A program made the position numbers and the translations under genes. Under the pieces are notes generated by a model that saw only the letters and a program-made list of their open reading frames with translations, did not search any database and had not been told where the DNA came from. Below are positions 8,760-17,062 of a DNA stretch of 64,000 bases, piece by piece (the first letter of the stretch is position 1; every line of letters starts with the position of its first letter). The stretch is from RH-AL1 sp964247745 (GTDB taxonomy: Bacteria > Pseudomonadota > Alphaproteobacteria > Rhizobiales > Beijerinckiaceae). The stretch spans positions 1 through 64,000 of the forward strand of contig CAXTVT010000002.1 in assembly GCA_964247745.1 (NCBI GenBank), in the 5' to 3' direction.

Positions 8760-9002
8760 ATTTTCGCGAGGTGCTGCGCCACCGCTCTTGGGTTGCGGCG
8801 TGGCGCGGCCGAGGCCGTGGGGCGACTGACGGCGGACCATCGCGTGATCCACGTCCACGGCAACAACCACGCCGACGCCATCGTCGGCGGCGTGCCGGTG
8901 CCGACCGTTCTCGAACTCGCTTTGGTGCGCGCCGACGCCGGCAAGCGCTTCGTCCGTCCGCGCCGGCCTTTTCCGACGCGCCTCGATCAGCCCAACAACC
9001 CG
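8760..9002 (+). pseudogene. Remnant of a SAM methyltransferase C terminus
   Basis: Reading in frame from the island edge gives GRLTADHRVIHVHGNN, then GGVPVPTVLELALVRAD and RPFPTRLDQPNNP. This resembles the C-terminal end of FkbM-like methyltransferases, in which such proteins close with H-x-N-N, a VP-x-x-LE strand and PFP-x-x-LD-x-PN. The SAM-binding N-terminal half is absent; it is not on the other side of the island either. The segment returns to high GC exactly where the low-GC island ends. No start codon with a ribosome binding site was found, so it is called a pseudogene. The call is by motif shape only. Confidence 0.55.
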
Positions 9003-9101
9003 GCCCTTCGCCGACCGCGCGCTGGGCTGTTCTGGTTCCGCGGAGAGGCCATGTCGGCGTCCGACCCCACGAAACCGGCCCTTGTCGGCGGACGCGACGA
9101 T

Positions 9102-9188
9102 GGCAGGGTTCCGTGTCGCGGTACCCTGACATCGGCCCGCGTTTTTGTCAGGGTACCCTGACTTTGGCAGGGTGGAATGTCAGGGCTC
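9102..9188. repeat. Cluster of CAGGG/ACCCTG palindromic repeats
   Basis: A perfect 16-base palindrome, GTCAGGGTACCCTGAC, lies at 9147-9162. Half-copies flank it: GGCAGGGTTCC at 9102-9112, GGTACCCTGAC at 9120-9130, GGCAGGGTGG at 9166-9175 and TGTCAGGGCT at 9179-9188. Five related units within 90 bases, in both orientations, are unlikely by chance. Abutted ends of a mobile element or multiple sites for one protein are both possible. No coding function is seen between 9003 and 9310. Confidence 0.7.
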
Positions 9189-9310
9189 GCGGCAGGGTCG
9201 TCGGGCTTGTCCGAGGGCGAGCGACCGGGAGTGGACAATCCCGCGGGAACGGTCATATTACCTAGGCCAGGCCGGCGCGAGGCGCAAGCCGGCGCCCAGG
9301 AGCGGAATGG

Positions 9311-10384
9311 ATGTCCAACGAGCGCCGCATCGTCCATTCCGACGCGCCCTACAATGCCGAGCCCTCGCTCGCCACGCTGCGCGACAAGCCGGCGACGCCG
9401 CAGGGCGACTTCTATGTCCGCAGCCACGGCAACGTGCCGGAGGTGGAGGCGGCCGATTTCGTGCTGTCCGTCGGCGGGCTCGTCGCCACGCCGCTGCGGC
9501 TCGGCCTCGACGACCTCCGCCGCTTTCCCGTGGTGACGGTCGACGCGACGCTGCAATGCGCCGGCAACCGCCGCGCCGACCTCGACGCGGTGAAGCCGGT
9601 GGCGGGCGACCCGTGGGGGCCCGGCGCCATCGGCAACGCCTCATGGACCGGGGTGCGCCTCGCCGACGTGCTGCAGGCGGCGGGCGCCGACACCGCGGAG
9701 GGGCACCACGTCGCCTTCGCCTCGCTCGACGAGATCGAGATGGAGGGCCGCCGCTTCCGCTTCGGCGCCTCGATCCCGGTGGAGAAGGCGATGGCGCCCG
9801 AGGTGCTGCTGGCGACCGCGATGAACGGCGAGACCCTGACGCCGCAGCACGGGTTTCCGCTGCGGGTCGTGACGCCGGGCTTCGCCGGGGTGCGCAGCCC
9901 GAAATGGCTGGCCGCGATCCTGGTGCAGGACCAGCCCTCCGACTGCCCGATCCAGGCGCAGGACTACAAGCTGCTGCCGCCCGACATCGAGCGGGTCGAG
10001 GACATCGACTGGAGCCGCGGCACCACCATCGACGCGATGCCGGTGAATTCGGCGATCTGCGAGCCGGCCGCCGGCGCCGCGCTGGCCGCCGGGACTGTCG
10101 CGGTGCGGGGCTGGGCGATGGCGGCGGGACGGCCCATCGCCCGGGTCGACGTCTCCGGGGACGGCGGCACCAGCTGGGTGCAGGCCGAGTGCGAGGGCGA
10201 CCCCTCGCTGTGGTCGTGGACGCTGTGGTCGGCCGAGCTGGAGCTGCCGGCGGGCGAACACGAGCTGGTCGTGCGCGCCTGGGACGAGGCCGGGCAGACC
10301 CAGCCGGCGGATCCGGCCGACACCTGGAACGTCAAGGGCTACCTCAGCGCCGCCTGGCACAGGGTGCGGGTGAAGGTCGCCTGA
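9311..10384 (+). CDS. Sulfite oxidase-family molybdoenzyme
   Basis: A 357-residue protein of the sulfite oxidase family. The molybdopterin-binding domain runs over roughly residues 45-235, with the predicted Mo-ligand cysteine C83 in ATLQCAGNRRAD and the conserved HGFPLRVVTPGF and GVRSPKWL. A C-terminal Mo-co dimerisation domain follows (VRGWAMAAGRPIARVDVS, then SWTLWSAELELPAGEHELVV). No signal peptide is visible, so it may act in the cytoplasm. Sulfite oxidation to sulfate is the family reaction, but the true donor is unproven. AGGAG stands eight bases before the ATG. The CLC gene follows after two bases. Confidence 0.88.
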   Translation: MSNERRIVHSDAPYNAEPSLATLRDKPATPQGDFYVRSHGNVPEVEAADFVLSVGGLVATPLRLGLDDLRRFPVVTVDATLQCAGNRRADLDAVKPVAGDPWGPGAIGNASWTGVRLADVLQAAGADTAEGHHVAFASLDEIEMEGRRFRFGASIPVEKAMAPEVLLATAMNGETLTPQHGFPLRVVTPGFAGVRSPKWLAAILVQDQPSDCPIQAQDYKLLPPDIERVEDIDWSRGTTIDAMPVNSAICEPAAGAALAAGTVAVRGWAMAAGRPIARVDVSGDGGTSWVQAECEGDPSLWSWTLWSAELELPAGEHELVVRAWDEAGQTQPADPADTWNVKGYLSAAWHRVRVKVA

Positions 10385-10386
10385 GG

Positions 10387-11943
10387 ATGGCTGCCTCGCC
10401 GCAGCCCAACGTCGGGGCGGCGCCGCGCGACACCGGGTTCGGCCCGAAATTCTGGCTGCTGGTGGCGCTGACCGGGCTCGGCGCGGGCGTCGCGGCCGGC
10501 GTCCTCATGAAAATCCTGCGCCTGGTGCAGCACCTGGCGTGGTCCTACTCCGGCGGCGAGCCCTTCCTCGACGCGGTCGAACAATCCTCCAACCTCACCC
10601 GGGTGCTCGTGCTGCTGGGCACGGGCGCGCTGGTGGCGCTCGTGATGCCGCTGATCGGGCGGCTCAAGAGCGGCCCGAGCGAGCTCGAGGCGACGATCTG
10701 GTTCGACGACGGGCGCCTGCCGGTGCTGAAGACCATTCTGAAGGCGGTGTTCTCCATCGTCATCGTCGCACTCGGCGCCTCGCTCGGTCGCGAGACCGCG
10801 CCCAAGCAGGCCGGCGCGCTGGTCGGCGGCCTGCTCGCGGAATGGGGCGGCCTCACCGCCACAAAGCGGCGGCTGCTGGCCGCCTGCGGGGCCGGCGCCG
10901 GCATCGCCGCCGTCTACGACGTGCCGTTCGGCGGCGCGCTGTTCGCGCTGGAGGTGCTGCTCGGCACGCTGGCCCTGCCGCTGGTGGCGCCGGCCTTCGT
11001 GGCGACGCTGACCGCCACGATGGCGTACTGGCTGTTCTTCCCCAACGCGCCGACCTACCACATCGGCGCGATGCCGCTGACCGCCGGCCTCGTCGTCTTC
11101 GCCCTCCTGGCGGCCCCTCTCGCCGGCCTCGCGTCGGCGGCCTTCGTGACGCTGCTCGCCACCGTCGCCGAATGGAAGCCGACCGGCTGGCGCCTCTGGC
11201 CGGCGGCGCTCGGCGTGTTCGGCCTGCTCGGCGCGCTGGCGATCCCCTTTCCGCAGCTGCTCGGCAACGGCAAGGACGCCGTCGAGATCGCCGCGCTCGG
11301 CCAGCTCGCGCTGCCGACGCTGGTGGCGCTGGCGATCCTCAAGCCGCTGGCCACCGCCGCCTGCCTCGGCACCGGTGCGCCGGGTGGGCTGTTCACGCCC
11401 ACCATCACCTTCGGGGCGCTGCTCGGCGGCGCGCTGGGCCATGTCTGGGGTCTGGCCTGGCCGGGCGCGCCCGCAGGCGCCTGCGCGATGATCGGCGCCA
11501 CCGCCGTGCTCGCCGCCACCACGAAGGGGCCGGTCTCGGCCGTGGTGATGATGCTGGAGCTGACCCACGGACTCGACGGGCTGCTGGTGCCGATGCTGCT
11601 GGTCGCCGCGCTGTCGACGGCGGTGGCGCATCGCCTCGACCCGCGCTCCACCTACACCTGCCGGCTCGGCAGGGCCGCGACCCTCGACGACGGGCCGGGC
11701 GAGGTCTCCAGCGCGACGCCCTATCCCGAGCTGCTGAAGCTGTCGCTCGCCGCTGGGCATCCGCTGGCGGTGCGCGACCAGGGCGGGGGCATGATCGGCA
11801 CGCTCGGCCGCGACGATCTGCTCTCGAGCGCCGCGGCGCTGCGGCCCGTCGAGATCGCCACGGCGCGCGACGTGATCGAGGCGCGGGACGGGCCGGCTAG
11901 AGGCCGCCGAGTTGGCAGACCACCACCCACTCGGCGTCTGTGA
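10387..11943 (+). CDS. CLC-family chloride channel or antiporter, atypical
   Basis: A 518-residue membrane protein of the CLC superfamily. Recognisable filter elements are LGASLGRETAPKQAG, corresponding to the GREGP motif with its gating glutamate, AAVYDVPFGGALFALE, and GTGAPGGLFTPTITFGA, corresponding to GxFxP. In E. coli ClcA the proton path uses two glutamates at IIEE; here the aligned pair reads LEV, so the second is missing, which hints at channel-like rather than exchange behaviour (inference). A partial CBS-like tail follows. The last 47 bases overlap the convergent EVE-domain gene, and the Arg/Pro-rich end suggests the original stop has been lost. It lies two bases after the sulfite oxidase gene and is surely cotranscribed with it. 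Confidence 0.85.
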   Translation: MAASPQPNVGAAPRDTGFGPKFWLLVALTGLGAGVAAGVLMKILRLVQHLAWSYSGGEPFLDAVEQSSNLTRVLVLLGTGALVALVMPLIGRLKSGPSELEATIWFDDGRLPVLKTILKAVFSIVIVALGASLGRETAPKQAGALVGGLLAEWGGLTATKRRLLAACGAGAGIAAVYDVPFGGALFALEVLLGTLALPLVAPAFVATLTATMAYWLFFPNAPTYHIGAMPLTAGLVVFALLAAPLAGLASAAFVTLLATVAEWKPTGWRLWPAALGVFGLLGALAIPFPQLLGNGKDAVEIAALGQLALPTLVALAILKPLATAACLGTGAPGGLFTPTITFGALLGGALGHVWGLAWPGAPAGACAMIGATAVLAATTKGPVSAVVMMLELTHGLDGLLVPMLLVAALSTAVAHRLDPRSTYTCRLGRAATLDDGPGEVSSATPYPELLKLSLAAGHPLAVRDQGGGMIGTLGRDDLLSSAAALRPVEIATARDVIEARDGPARGRRVGRPPPTRRL

Positions 11944-12310
11944 CCGGCTGCACCGAAAGCCGGGAATTGTGGATCAGCACCATGTCCTTCAACCGCGGTT
12001 CCTCCTTGGCCTGGGCGAGGCCGAAGGGCTTGGGCAGCGGTTTCAAGGCGCGCACGTCGACCATGCCGAAGCGGCCGCTCTCGTCGCTGGGATCGGGATA
12101 GTACAGCGCGATCACCTCGACGAGGCCGACGATCTCCTTGCCCTCGTTGGAATGATAGAAGAACGCCTGCTCGCCGAGCTGCATGGCCTTGAGGTTGTTC
12201 TTGGCGACGTGATTGCGGACGCCGTTCCAGTGGGTGCCGGCCCTGCCGGCCTCCACCATGTCCGTCCAGGACCACGAGTCCGGCTCGCTCTTCACCAGCC
12301 AGTGCGCCAT
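11897..12310 (-). CDS. EVE domain-containing protein
   Basis: A 137-residue single-domain EVE protein. The start reads MAHWLVKSEPDSWSW, the classic opening of the family, followed by HWNGVRNHVAKNNLKAM and the GEQAFFYHSNEGKEIVG strand pair. EVE domains are related to PUA and YTH folds and bind modified bases in DNA or RNA; the ligand here is not known. The ATG at 12310 is chosen because the family begins exactly there, though the frame stays open to 12385. Its 3' end overlaps the CLC gene by 47 bases. Confidence 0.9.
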   Translation of the reverse strand: MAHWLVKSEPDSWSWTDMVEAGRAGTHWNGVRNHVAKNNLKAMQLGEQAFFYHSNEGKEIVGLVEVIALYYPDPSDESGRFGMVDVRALKPLPKPFGLAQAKEEPRLKDMVLIHNSRLSVQPVTDAEWVVVCQLGGL

Positions 12311-12366
12311 GCCGTCGTTTCCTCCATCGCCGCCATAGCACGCGTCGGCAGGAAGCGGCACGAACG

Positions 12367-12400
12367 AAAAAGGAGCCGGGAGCACGCGCTCGCCGGCTCC
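12367..12400 (-). terminator. Intrinsic terminator after gpsA
   Basis: Read on the minus strand, an eight-pair stem GGAGCCGG/CCGGCTCC with a 13-base loop is followed by TTTTT. It stands between the gpsA stop (12597) and the EVE-protein start (12310) on the same strand, so it should separate these two transcripts. Confidence 0.7.
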
Positions 12401-12496
12401 CGCCGCAACCCCGATTGCGCGGGAGAGCGACCAATGTCGGCAGGGATCCCGAAAAGGGTGTCGTGACGTGCAATGCCGCGGCCAAAAGAACCGCTA

Positions 12497-12518
12497 CCGC
12501 AGCGGCATGCCGCTGCGG
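12497..12518. repeat. Perfect 22-base GC-rich palindrome
   Basis: The 22 bases are perfectly self-complementary, with half-site CCGCAGCGGCA. It sits just downstream of gpsA. It could be a stem in the gpsA 3' region or a protein site; no U tract follows. Confidence 0.6.
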
Positions 12519-12596
12519 CACGGCGAGGTGAACCTGAGGTTGCGTCGGAGTCAATTGTACACGCCGGTGGCTGGCCAAGCCGTTCGGCCGATGTGC

Positions 12597-13592
12597 TCAG
12601 CTCGACACATCGGGCTTCGGCGGCCGCGTCAGCAGCGCCTGGATCGTGGCATCGACCCCGGCACGGCCGGTGAGGACGAGGTCGACAGCGCGGGCGATCG
12701 GCATGTCGATGCCGGTCTCGTCGGCGAGGGCGCAGAGCACGGCGCAGGTGTAGGCGCCTTCCGCCGTGCCGACGCGGGCCTTCGCGTCCTCCAGCGAGAG
12801 GCCTTCGCCGAGCGCCGACCCGAGCGAGAAGTTGCGGGACTGGCGCGAGCCGCAGGTCAGCACGAGGTCGCCCAATCCCGAGAGGCCCGCGAGCGTCGAG
12901 CCCTGCGCGCCGAAGGCCACGCCGAACCGCACCAGCTCGGCGAAGCCGCGCGCCAGCAGGGCGGCCGCGGCGGAGGCGCCGAAGCCCTTTCCTGCCGCGA
13001 TGCCGCTGGCGATGGCCAGCACGTTCTTGGCGGCGCCGCCGATCTCGACGCCGCGGATATCGGCGGAATGGTAGAGCCGGAAAGTGGGGGAGGCGAGGGC
13101 GGCGGCCAGCCGTGCCGCCTCGGCCTCGTCGCGCGCCGCCAGCGTCACGGCCGTGGGCAGGCCACGCGCGACGTCCTCGGCGAAGGACGGCCCGGACAGG
13201 ATCGCCGGAGGATTGGCCGGCATCGCGTCGCGCAGCACCTCGCTCATGAAGAGCCGCGTGCCGCGCTCGATGCCCTTGGCGCAGATCAGGGCCGGCACAC
13301 CGGGTGCCAAATGCGGAGCGGCGCGCTCGGCCAGCGCGCGCATCGATTGCGCCGGCACGGCCAGCAGCACCATCGTCGTGCCGTCCAGGGCGGTGGCGAT
13401 CTCGGCCGTCGGCGAGACGCCGGTATGCAGAGGGATGCCCGCCAGGCGACGCGCGTTGACGCCGGTCGCCACCATCTCGGCCGCATGCGAGGGGTCGCGC
13501 GTCCAGAGGCTGACGTCCCCGCCGGCGCGGGCCGCGAGGTTGGCGAGCGCGGTACCCCAAGCGCCGCCACCCAGTACCGCGATGCGGCGCAT
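12597..13592 (-). CDS. gpsA: NAD(P)-dependent glycerol-3-phosphate dehydrogenase
   Basis: A 331-residue cytoplasmic enzyme reducing dihydroxyacetone phosphate to sn-glycerol 3-phosphate for phospholipid synthesis. The N terminus carries the Rossmann motif GGGAWGTALA at residues 8-17. The catalytic domain shows ICAKGIERGT, SGPSFAEDVARGLPT, EIGGAAKNVLAIASGIAAG (with the catalytic lysine) and LSGLGDLVLTC. Length is normal for the family. In many alphaproteobacteria gpsA neighbours tsaD and an EVE or YciI-type gene; here an EVE gene follows downstream. A terminator at 12367-12400 ends the transcript. Confidence 0.96.
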   Translation of the reverse strand: MRRIAVLGGGAWGTALANLAARAGGDVSLWTRDPSHAAEMVATGVNARRLAGIPLHTGVSPTAEIATALDGTTMVLLAVPAQSMRALAERAAPHLAPGVPALICAKGIERGTRLFMSEVLRDAMPANPPAILSGPSFAEDVARGLPTAVTLAARDEAEAARLAAALASPTFRLYHSADIRGVEIGGAAKNVLAIASGIAAGKGFGASAAAALLARGFAELVRFGVAFGAQGSTLAGLSGLGDLVLTCGSRQSRNFSLGSALGEGLSLEDAKARVGTAEGAYTCAVLCALADETGIDMPIARAVDLVLTGRAGVDATIQALLTRPPKPDVSS

Positions 13593-13968
13593 CGTTTCTT
13601 CCCTCGTGACCGTCGGGCGTCGTTAGACCGCGACGCCGGAGACGAGGTCAACCGGGCCAAGCGAGATGTGCGGCTCGTTCGCAGAGGCGGACGAGGCCGC
13701 GCGGCACAACGTGGGGATGATCGACCGGTCCGCCGCCGCCCGTGCAGCGCTTCATAACCAAACGGCGATGCTCGTCGATCTCGTCGGTCGTTGCAAGGTC
13801 GGCGACGTCAGCCCGACCTGCGAGCCAGACTACGGGTCAAGCAAGGGCCCAGCCCACCGCGATCATTCGTCCTATCGCCGGGCGGCGCGGCTGGCCCAAT
13901 GCCATTGCGAGCGATGCGGCTTCGTCTTATTGGAAGCGTTCCACGTTTTCGCCGGACCCAACCTGCCG
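13593..13968. other. Intergenic region between gpsA and sdhC
   Basis: This 376-base stretch lies between two divergent genes and should hold the promoters of gpsA and of the sdh operon. An open frame in phase with sdhC extends upstream to 13666 but has no family resemblance. I see no RNA gene, repeat or clear promoter consensus in it. Confidence 0.5.
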
Positions 13969-14379
13969 ATGGCCGAGACCAAAGCCGACCCGATCCGCCT
14001 CGCCGGCCTGCGTCCGCTCTCTCCCCACCTCCAGATCTATAGCCCACTGCTGACGATGATGATGTCGATCATGCATCGCATCACCGGCGTCGCGCTCTAT
14101 GCCGGCACGCTGCTGCTGGCCTGGTACCTGATCGCGCTCGCCGCCGGGCCCGGGCCGTTCGCCACGGTGTCGGCGGTCTACGGCTCGATCGTCGGGCAGA
14201 TCGTGCTGTTCGGCTTCACCTGGGCGTTGTTCCACCACCTGCTCGGCGGCATTCGCCATTTCGTGTGGGACATGGGGATCTGGATGGATCATCCCGAGCG
14301 CGAGTGGCTGACCCGGATGACGCTCGGCGGCGGGCTGCTGCTCGCCCTGATCGTCTGGATCCTGCGCTTCGCCGTCTGA
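13969..14379 (+). CDS. sdhC: Succinate dehydrogenase cytochrome b556 subunit
   Basis: A 136-residue membrane anchor of complex II. The opening RPLSPHLQIYSPLLTMMMSI and MHRITGVALYAG match the conserved quinone-site and first-helix region, where the Ser/Arg pair helps bind ubiquinone. HHLLGGIRHFVWD carries the histidine that ligates haem b. Three membrane segments are visible. The ATG at 13969 is used because the family starts with this polar leader before RPLSPH; the frame continues upstream without similarity. sdhD begins 23 bases downstream. Confidence 0.95.
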   Translation: MAETKADPIRLAGLRPLSPHLQIYSPLLTMMMSIMHRITGVALYAGTLLLAWYLIALAAGPGPFATVSAVYGSIVGQIVLFGFTWALFHHLLGGIRHFVWDMGIWMDHPEREWLTRMTLGGGLLLALIVWILRFAV

Positions 14380-14402
14380 CGCCCATTTCGCACGAGCACC
14401 TC

Positions 14403-14801
14403 ATGGCCAACGACGTCCAATCCCTTCAGACCGCCTCCAAGAAGATCCGCTATCTCGGCTCGGCCAAGTCCGGCGTCGGCGCCGCGCGCGCGATGCACCT
14501 GACGTCGGTCGCCCTGGTGCCGCTGACGATCGGCTTCGTCTGGGTGCTGCTGTCGCTGATCGGCAAGGATTACGCCGGCGTGCGCGCCACGCTGGGCCAC
14601 CCGTTGCCGGCGATCGTCACGCTGCTTTTCGTGGGTTCGGGCATCTACCACATGGCGCTCGGCATGCGCGTCATCATCGACGACTATGTCCACGAGCATC
14701 ACATGAAGGATTGGGCGCTGATGGCCAACCTGTTCATCTGCTGGCTGCTCGGGATCGCCTGCGTCTATTCGCTGCTCAAGCTCAGCTTCGCGGCGGGCTA
14801 G
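14403..14801 (+). CDS. sdhD: Succinate dehydrogenase membrane anchor subunit
   Basis: A 132-residue second anchor of complex II. It has three membrane segments (LTSVALVPLTIGFVWVLLSL, IVTLLFVGSGIYHMALGM and LFICWLLGIACVYSLL). The YHMALGMRVIIDDYVH segment carries the conserved histidine and the Asp-Tyr pair found in bacterial SdhD at the haem and quinone site. The polar N-terminal leader ending GSAKSGVGAARAMHL is typical of alphaproteobacterial SdhD. sdhA begins 40 bases later. Confidence 0.94.
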   Translation: MANDVQSLQTASKKIRYLGSAKSGVGAARAMHLTSVALVPLTIGFVWVLLSLIGKDYAGVRATLGHPLPAIVTLLFVGSGIYHMALGMRVIIDDYVHEHHMKDWALMANLFICWLLGIACVYSLLKLSFAAG

Positions 14802-14841
14802 CCCTTCCTATCTCTCCTCCAGAGGCATCCTCAGAGGTCCC

Positions 14842-16668
14842 ATGGTCACCACAGCGTCCGCAGCACCCGCCCAGAACGGCAAGGCCTACCCGATCACCGA
14901 TCATACGTTCGACGTCGTCGTGGTCGGCGCTGGCGGTGCGGGTCTTCGTGCCACCGTCGGGTGCTCGCAGGCCGGTCTGCGCACCGCCTGCATTTCCAAG
15001 GTGTTCCCGACCCGCTCGCATACGGTGGCTGCCCAGGGCGGCGTTGCCGCTTCGCTCGGCAACATGGGCTCGGACAATTGGAAGTGGCACATGTACGACA
15101 CCGTGAAGGGGTCGGACTGGCTGGGCGACCAGGATGCCATCGAATACCTCTGCCGCAACGCGCCGCAGGCTGTCTATGAGCTGGAGCATTGGGGCGTTCC
15201 GTTCTCCCGCACGGAAGAGGGCAAGATCTACCAGCGCCCGTTCGGCGGCATGACCACCGACTTCGGCAAGGGCCCGCCGGCGCAGCGGACGTGCGCCGCG
15301 GCCGACCGGACCGGCCACGCCATCCTGCACACGCTCTACGGCCAGGCTCTGAAGAATGACACCGAGTTCTTCATCGAGTATTTCGCGATCGACCTCATCA
15401 TGGACGAGGGCCGCTGCGTCGGCGTGATCTGCCTCAAGCTCGATGACGGCACGATTCATCGCTTCCGCGCGCAGATGGTCATGCTGGCCACCGGCGGTTA
15501 CGGCCGCGCGTATTTCTCGGCGACCTCGGCGCATACCTGCACCGGCGACGGCAACGCCATGGTGCTGCGCGCCGGCCTGCCGCTGCAGGACATGGAGTTC
15601 GTGCAGTTCCACCCCACCGGCATCTACGGCGCCGGCTGCCTCATCACCGAGGGCGCGCGCGGCGAGGGCGGCTATCTCACCAACGGCGAGGGCGAGCGCT
15701 TCATGGAGCGCTACGCTCCCAGCGTGAAGGACCTCGCGCCCCGCGACATGGTCTCGCGCGCCATGACGATGGAGATCCGCGAGGGGCGGGGCGTCGGCAA
15801 GGGCAAGGACCATATCCACCTGCACCTCGACCACCTTGATCCCAAGGTGCTGCACGACCGGCTGCCGGGCATCTCGGAGAGCGCGCGCATCTTCGCCGGC
15901 GTCGATCTCACCAAGGAGCCGATCCCGGTGCTGCCGACCGTGCATTACAACATGGGCGGCATCCCCACGAATTATCACGGCGAGGTGCTGACCAAGGCCA
16001 ACGGCGATCCCGACGTCATCGTGCCCGGCCTCATGGCGATCGGGGAGGCCGCCTGTGTCTCGGTCCACGGCGCCAATCGTCTGGGCTCGAACTCGCTGAT
16101 CGACCTTGTGGTGTTCGGCCGCGCCGCAGGCCTCAAGGCGGCGCAGGTGGTGACGCCGGGCGCCAAGCAGGGCGACCTGCCGAAGGGCTCTTCCGACATG
16201 GCGCTGGGACGGCTCGACCGCTTCCGCCATGCCAAGGGCGCGATGTCGACGGCCGAAATCCGACTGCGCATGCAGAAGGTCATGCAGGAGAATTGCGCGG
16301 TCTACCGCACCGGCGAAACGCTGGACGAGGGCTCGACCAAGATCCACGAGGTGTGGGGCGGCAGCGACGACATCGGCATCACCGACCGCTCGCTGATCTG
16401 GAATTCCGACCTCGTCGAGACGATGGAGTTCGACAACCTCATCGTTCAGGCCGTGGTGACGATGGACGGCGCCAAGAACCGCACGGAGTCGCGCGGCGCC
16501 CACGCCCGCGAGGATTTTTCCGAGCGCGACGACAAGAGCTGGATGAAGCACACTTTGGCAACGATCGACCCCGAAGCGAAGAACGTGTCGATCGACTATC
16601 GCCCGGTGCATTCCTACACGATGAGCAACGACATGCAGTATATCGAGCCCAAGGCACGGGTGTACTGA
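14842..16668 (+). CDS. sdhA: Succinate dehydrogenase flavoprotein subunit
   Basis: A 608-residue catalytic subunit that oxidises succinate to fumarate and passes electrons through FAD to SdhB. FAD-binding GAGGAGLRATVGCSQAG is at about residues 31-47; RSHTVAAQGG carries the histidine that covalently binds FAD; HPTGIYGAGCLITEGARGEG holds active-site residues, and HGANRLGSNSLIDLVVFG closes the FAD site. Length and motif order are normal. Unusually, a VapD-family gene lies between this gene and sdhB. Confidence 0.97.
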   Translation: MVTTASAAPAQNGKAYPITDHTFDVVVVGAGGAGLRATVGCSQAGLRTACISKVFPTRSHTVAAQGGVAASLGNMGSDNWKWHMYDTVKGSDWLGDQDAIEYLCRNAPQAVYELEHWGVPFSRTEEGKIYQRPFGGMTTDFGKGPPAQRTCAAADRTGHAILHTLYGQALKNDTEFFIEYFAIDLIMDEGRCVGVICLKLDDGTIHRFRAQMVMLATGGYGRAYFSATSAHTCTGDGNAMVLRAGLPLQDMEFVQFHPTGIYGAGCLITEGARGEGGYLTNGEGERFMERYAPSVKDLAPRDMVSRAMTMEIREGRGVGKGKDHIHLHLDHLDPKVLHDRLPGISESARIFAGVDLTKEPIPVLPTVHYNMGGIPTNYHGEVLTKANGDPDVIVPGLMAIGEAACVSVHGANRLGSNSLIDLVVFGRAAGLKAAQVVTPGAKQGDLPKGSSDMALGRLDRFRHAKGAMSTAEIRLRMQKVMQENCAVYRTGETLDEGSTKIHEVWGGSDDIGITDRSLIWNSDLVETMEFDNLIVQAVVTMDGAKNRTESRGAHAREDFSERDDKSWMKHTLATIDPEAKNVSIDYRPVHSYTMSNDMQYIEPKARVY

Positions 16669-16745
16669 GACCAGGCCTTATCCGGGGCACGAACATGCGT
16701 TCGACGGCAGGTATCGGGCACAACCGGTTCGGGAGGCGTTCTCCG

Positions 16746-17060
16746 GTGTATGCGATTACCTTTGATCTCGATACCGAAACGCTCGAGAAGCTCTATCCCT
16801 CCGAATCGTGGAGAAACGGCTATTCCGATATCCGCAAGTTTCTCGAAGATGCCGGCTTCGAGCACAAACAGGGTTCTGTTTATTTCTCGGTCGATGAGAT
16901 CAACGCAGCCGAGTGCGTGACGATCGCTCTTGACCTTGCCGCAGAGTTCGACTGGTTCACACCGTGCTGCAAGGACATCCGCATGCTGCGGATTGAAGAC
17001 AACAATGACCTGATGCCGGCGCTTGATCGCGATCTCCGCCGCCGTAGTAAGAAGAAATAA
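16746..17060 (+). CDS. VapD-family protein (Cas2-fold ribonuclease toxin homologue)
   Basis: A 104-residue protein beginning VYAITFDLDTETLEK, then GYSDIRKFLEDAGFEHKQGS, VYFSVDEINAAECVTIALDL and the closing RDIRMLRIEDNNDLMPAL. These match VapD throughout, including FDLDT and the QGSVYF strand. VapD proteins share the Cas2 fold and are purine-preferring mRNA endonucleases in H. pylori and H. influenzae. The GTG at 16746 is preferred, with GGGAGG nine bases upstream and exact agreement with the family start; an in-frame ATG at 16695 would add 17 residues. GC is lower than around it (30 of 60 at 16861-16920). It lies between sdhA and sdhB, two bases before sdhB, with no antitoxin gene visible. 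Confidence 0.88.
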   Translation: MYAITFDLDTETLEKLYPSESWRNGYSDIRKFLEDAGFEHKQGSVYFSVDEINAAECVTIALDLAAEFDWFTPCCKDIRMLRIEDNNDLMPALDRDLRRRSKKK

Positions 17061-17062
17061 TC

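Noticed and set aside
8793..9161. 122-codon frame as an intact gene
   Set aside because: Only the first 70 codons resemble a methyltransferase tail; the rest runs into the repeat cluster, so a remnant is more likely.
10339..11760. 473-codon minus-strand frame opposite the CLC gene
   Set aside because: Low-complexity antisense frame without motif.
13666..13968. N-terminal extension of sdhC
   Set aside because: The added 101 residues do not resemble any sdhC; the ATG at 13969 gives the normal family start.
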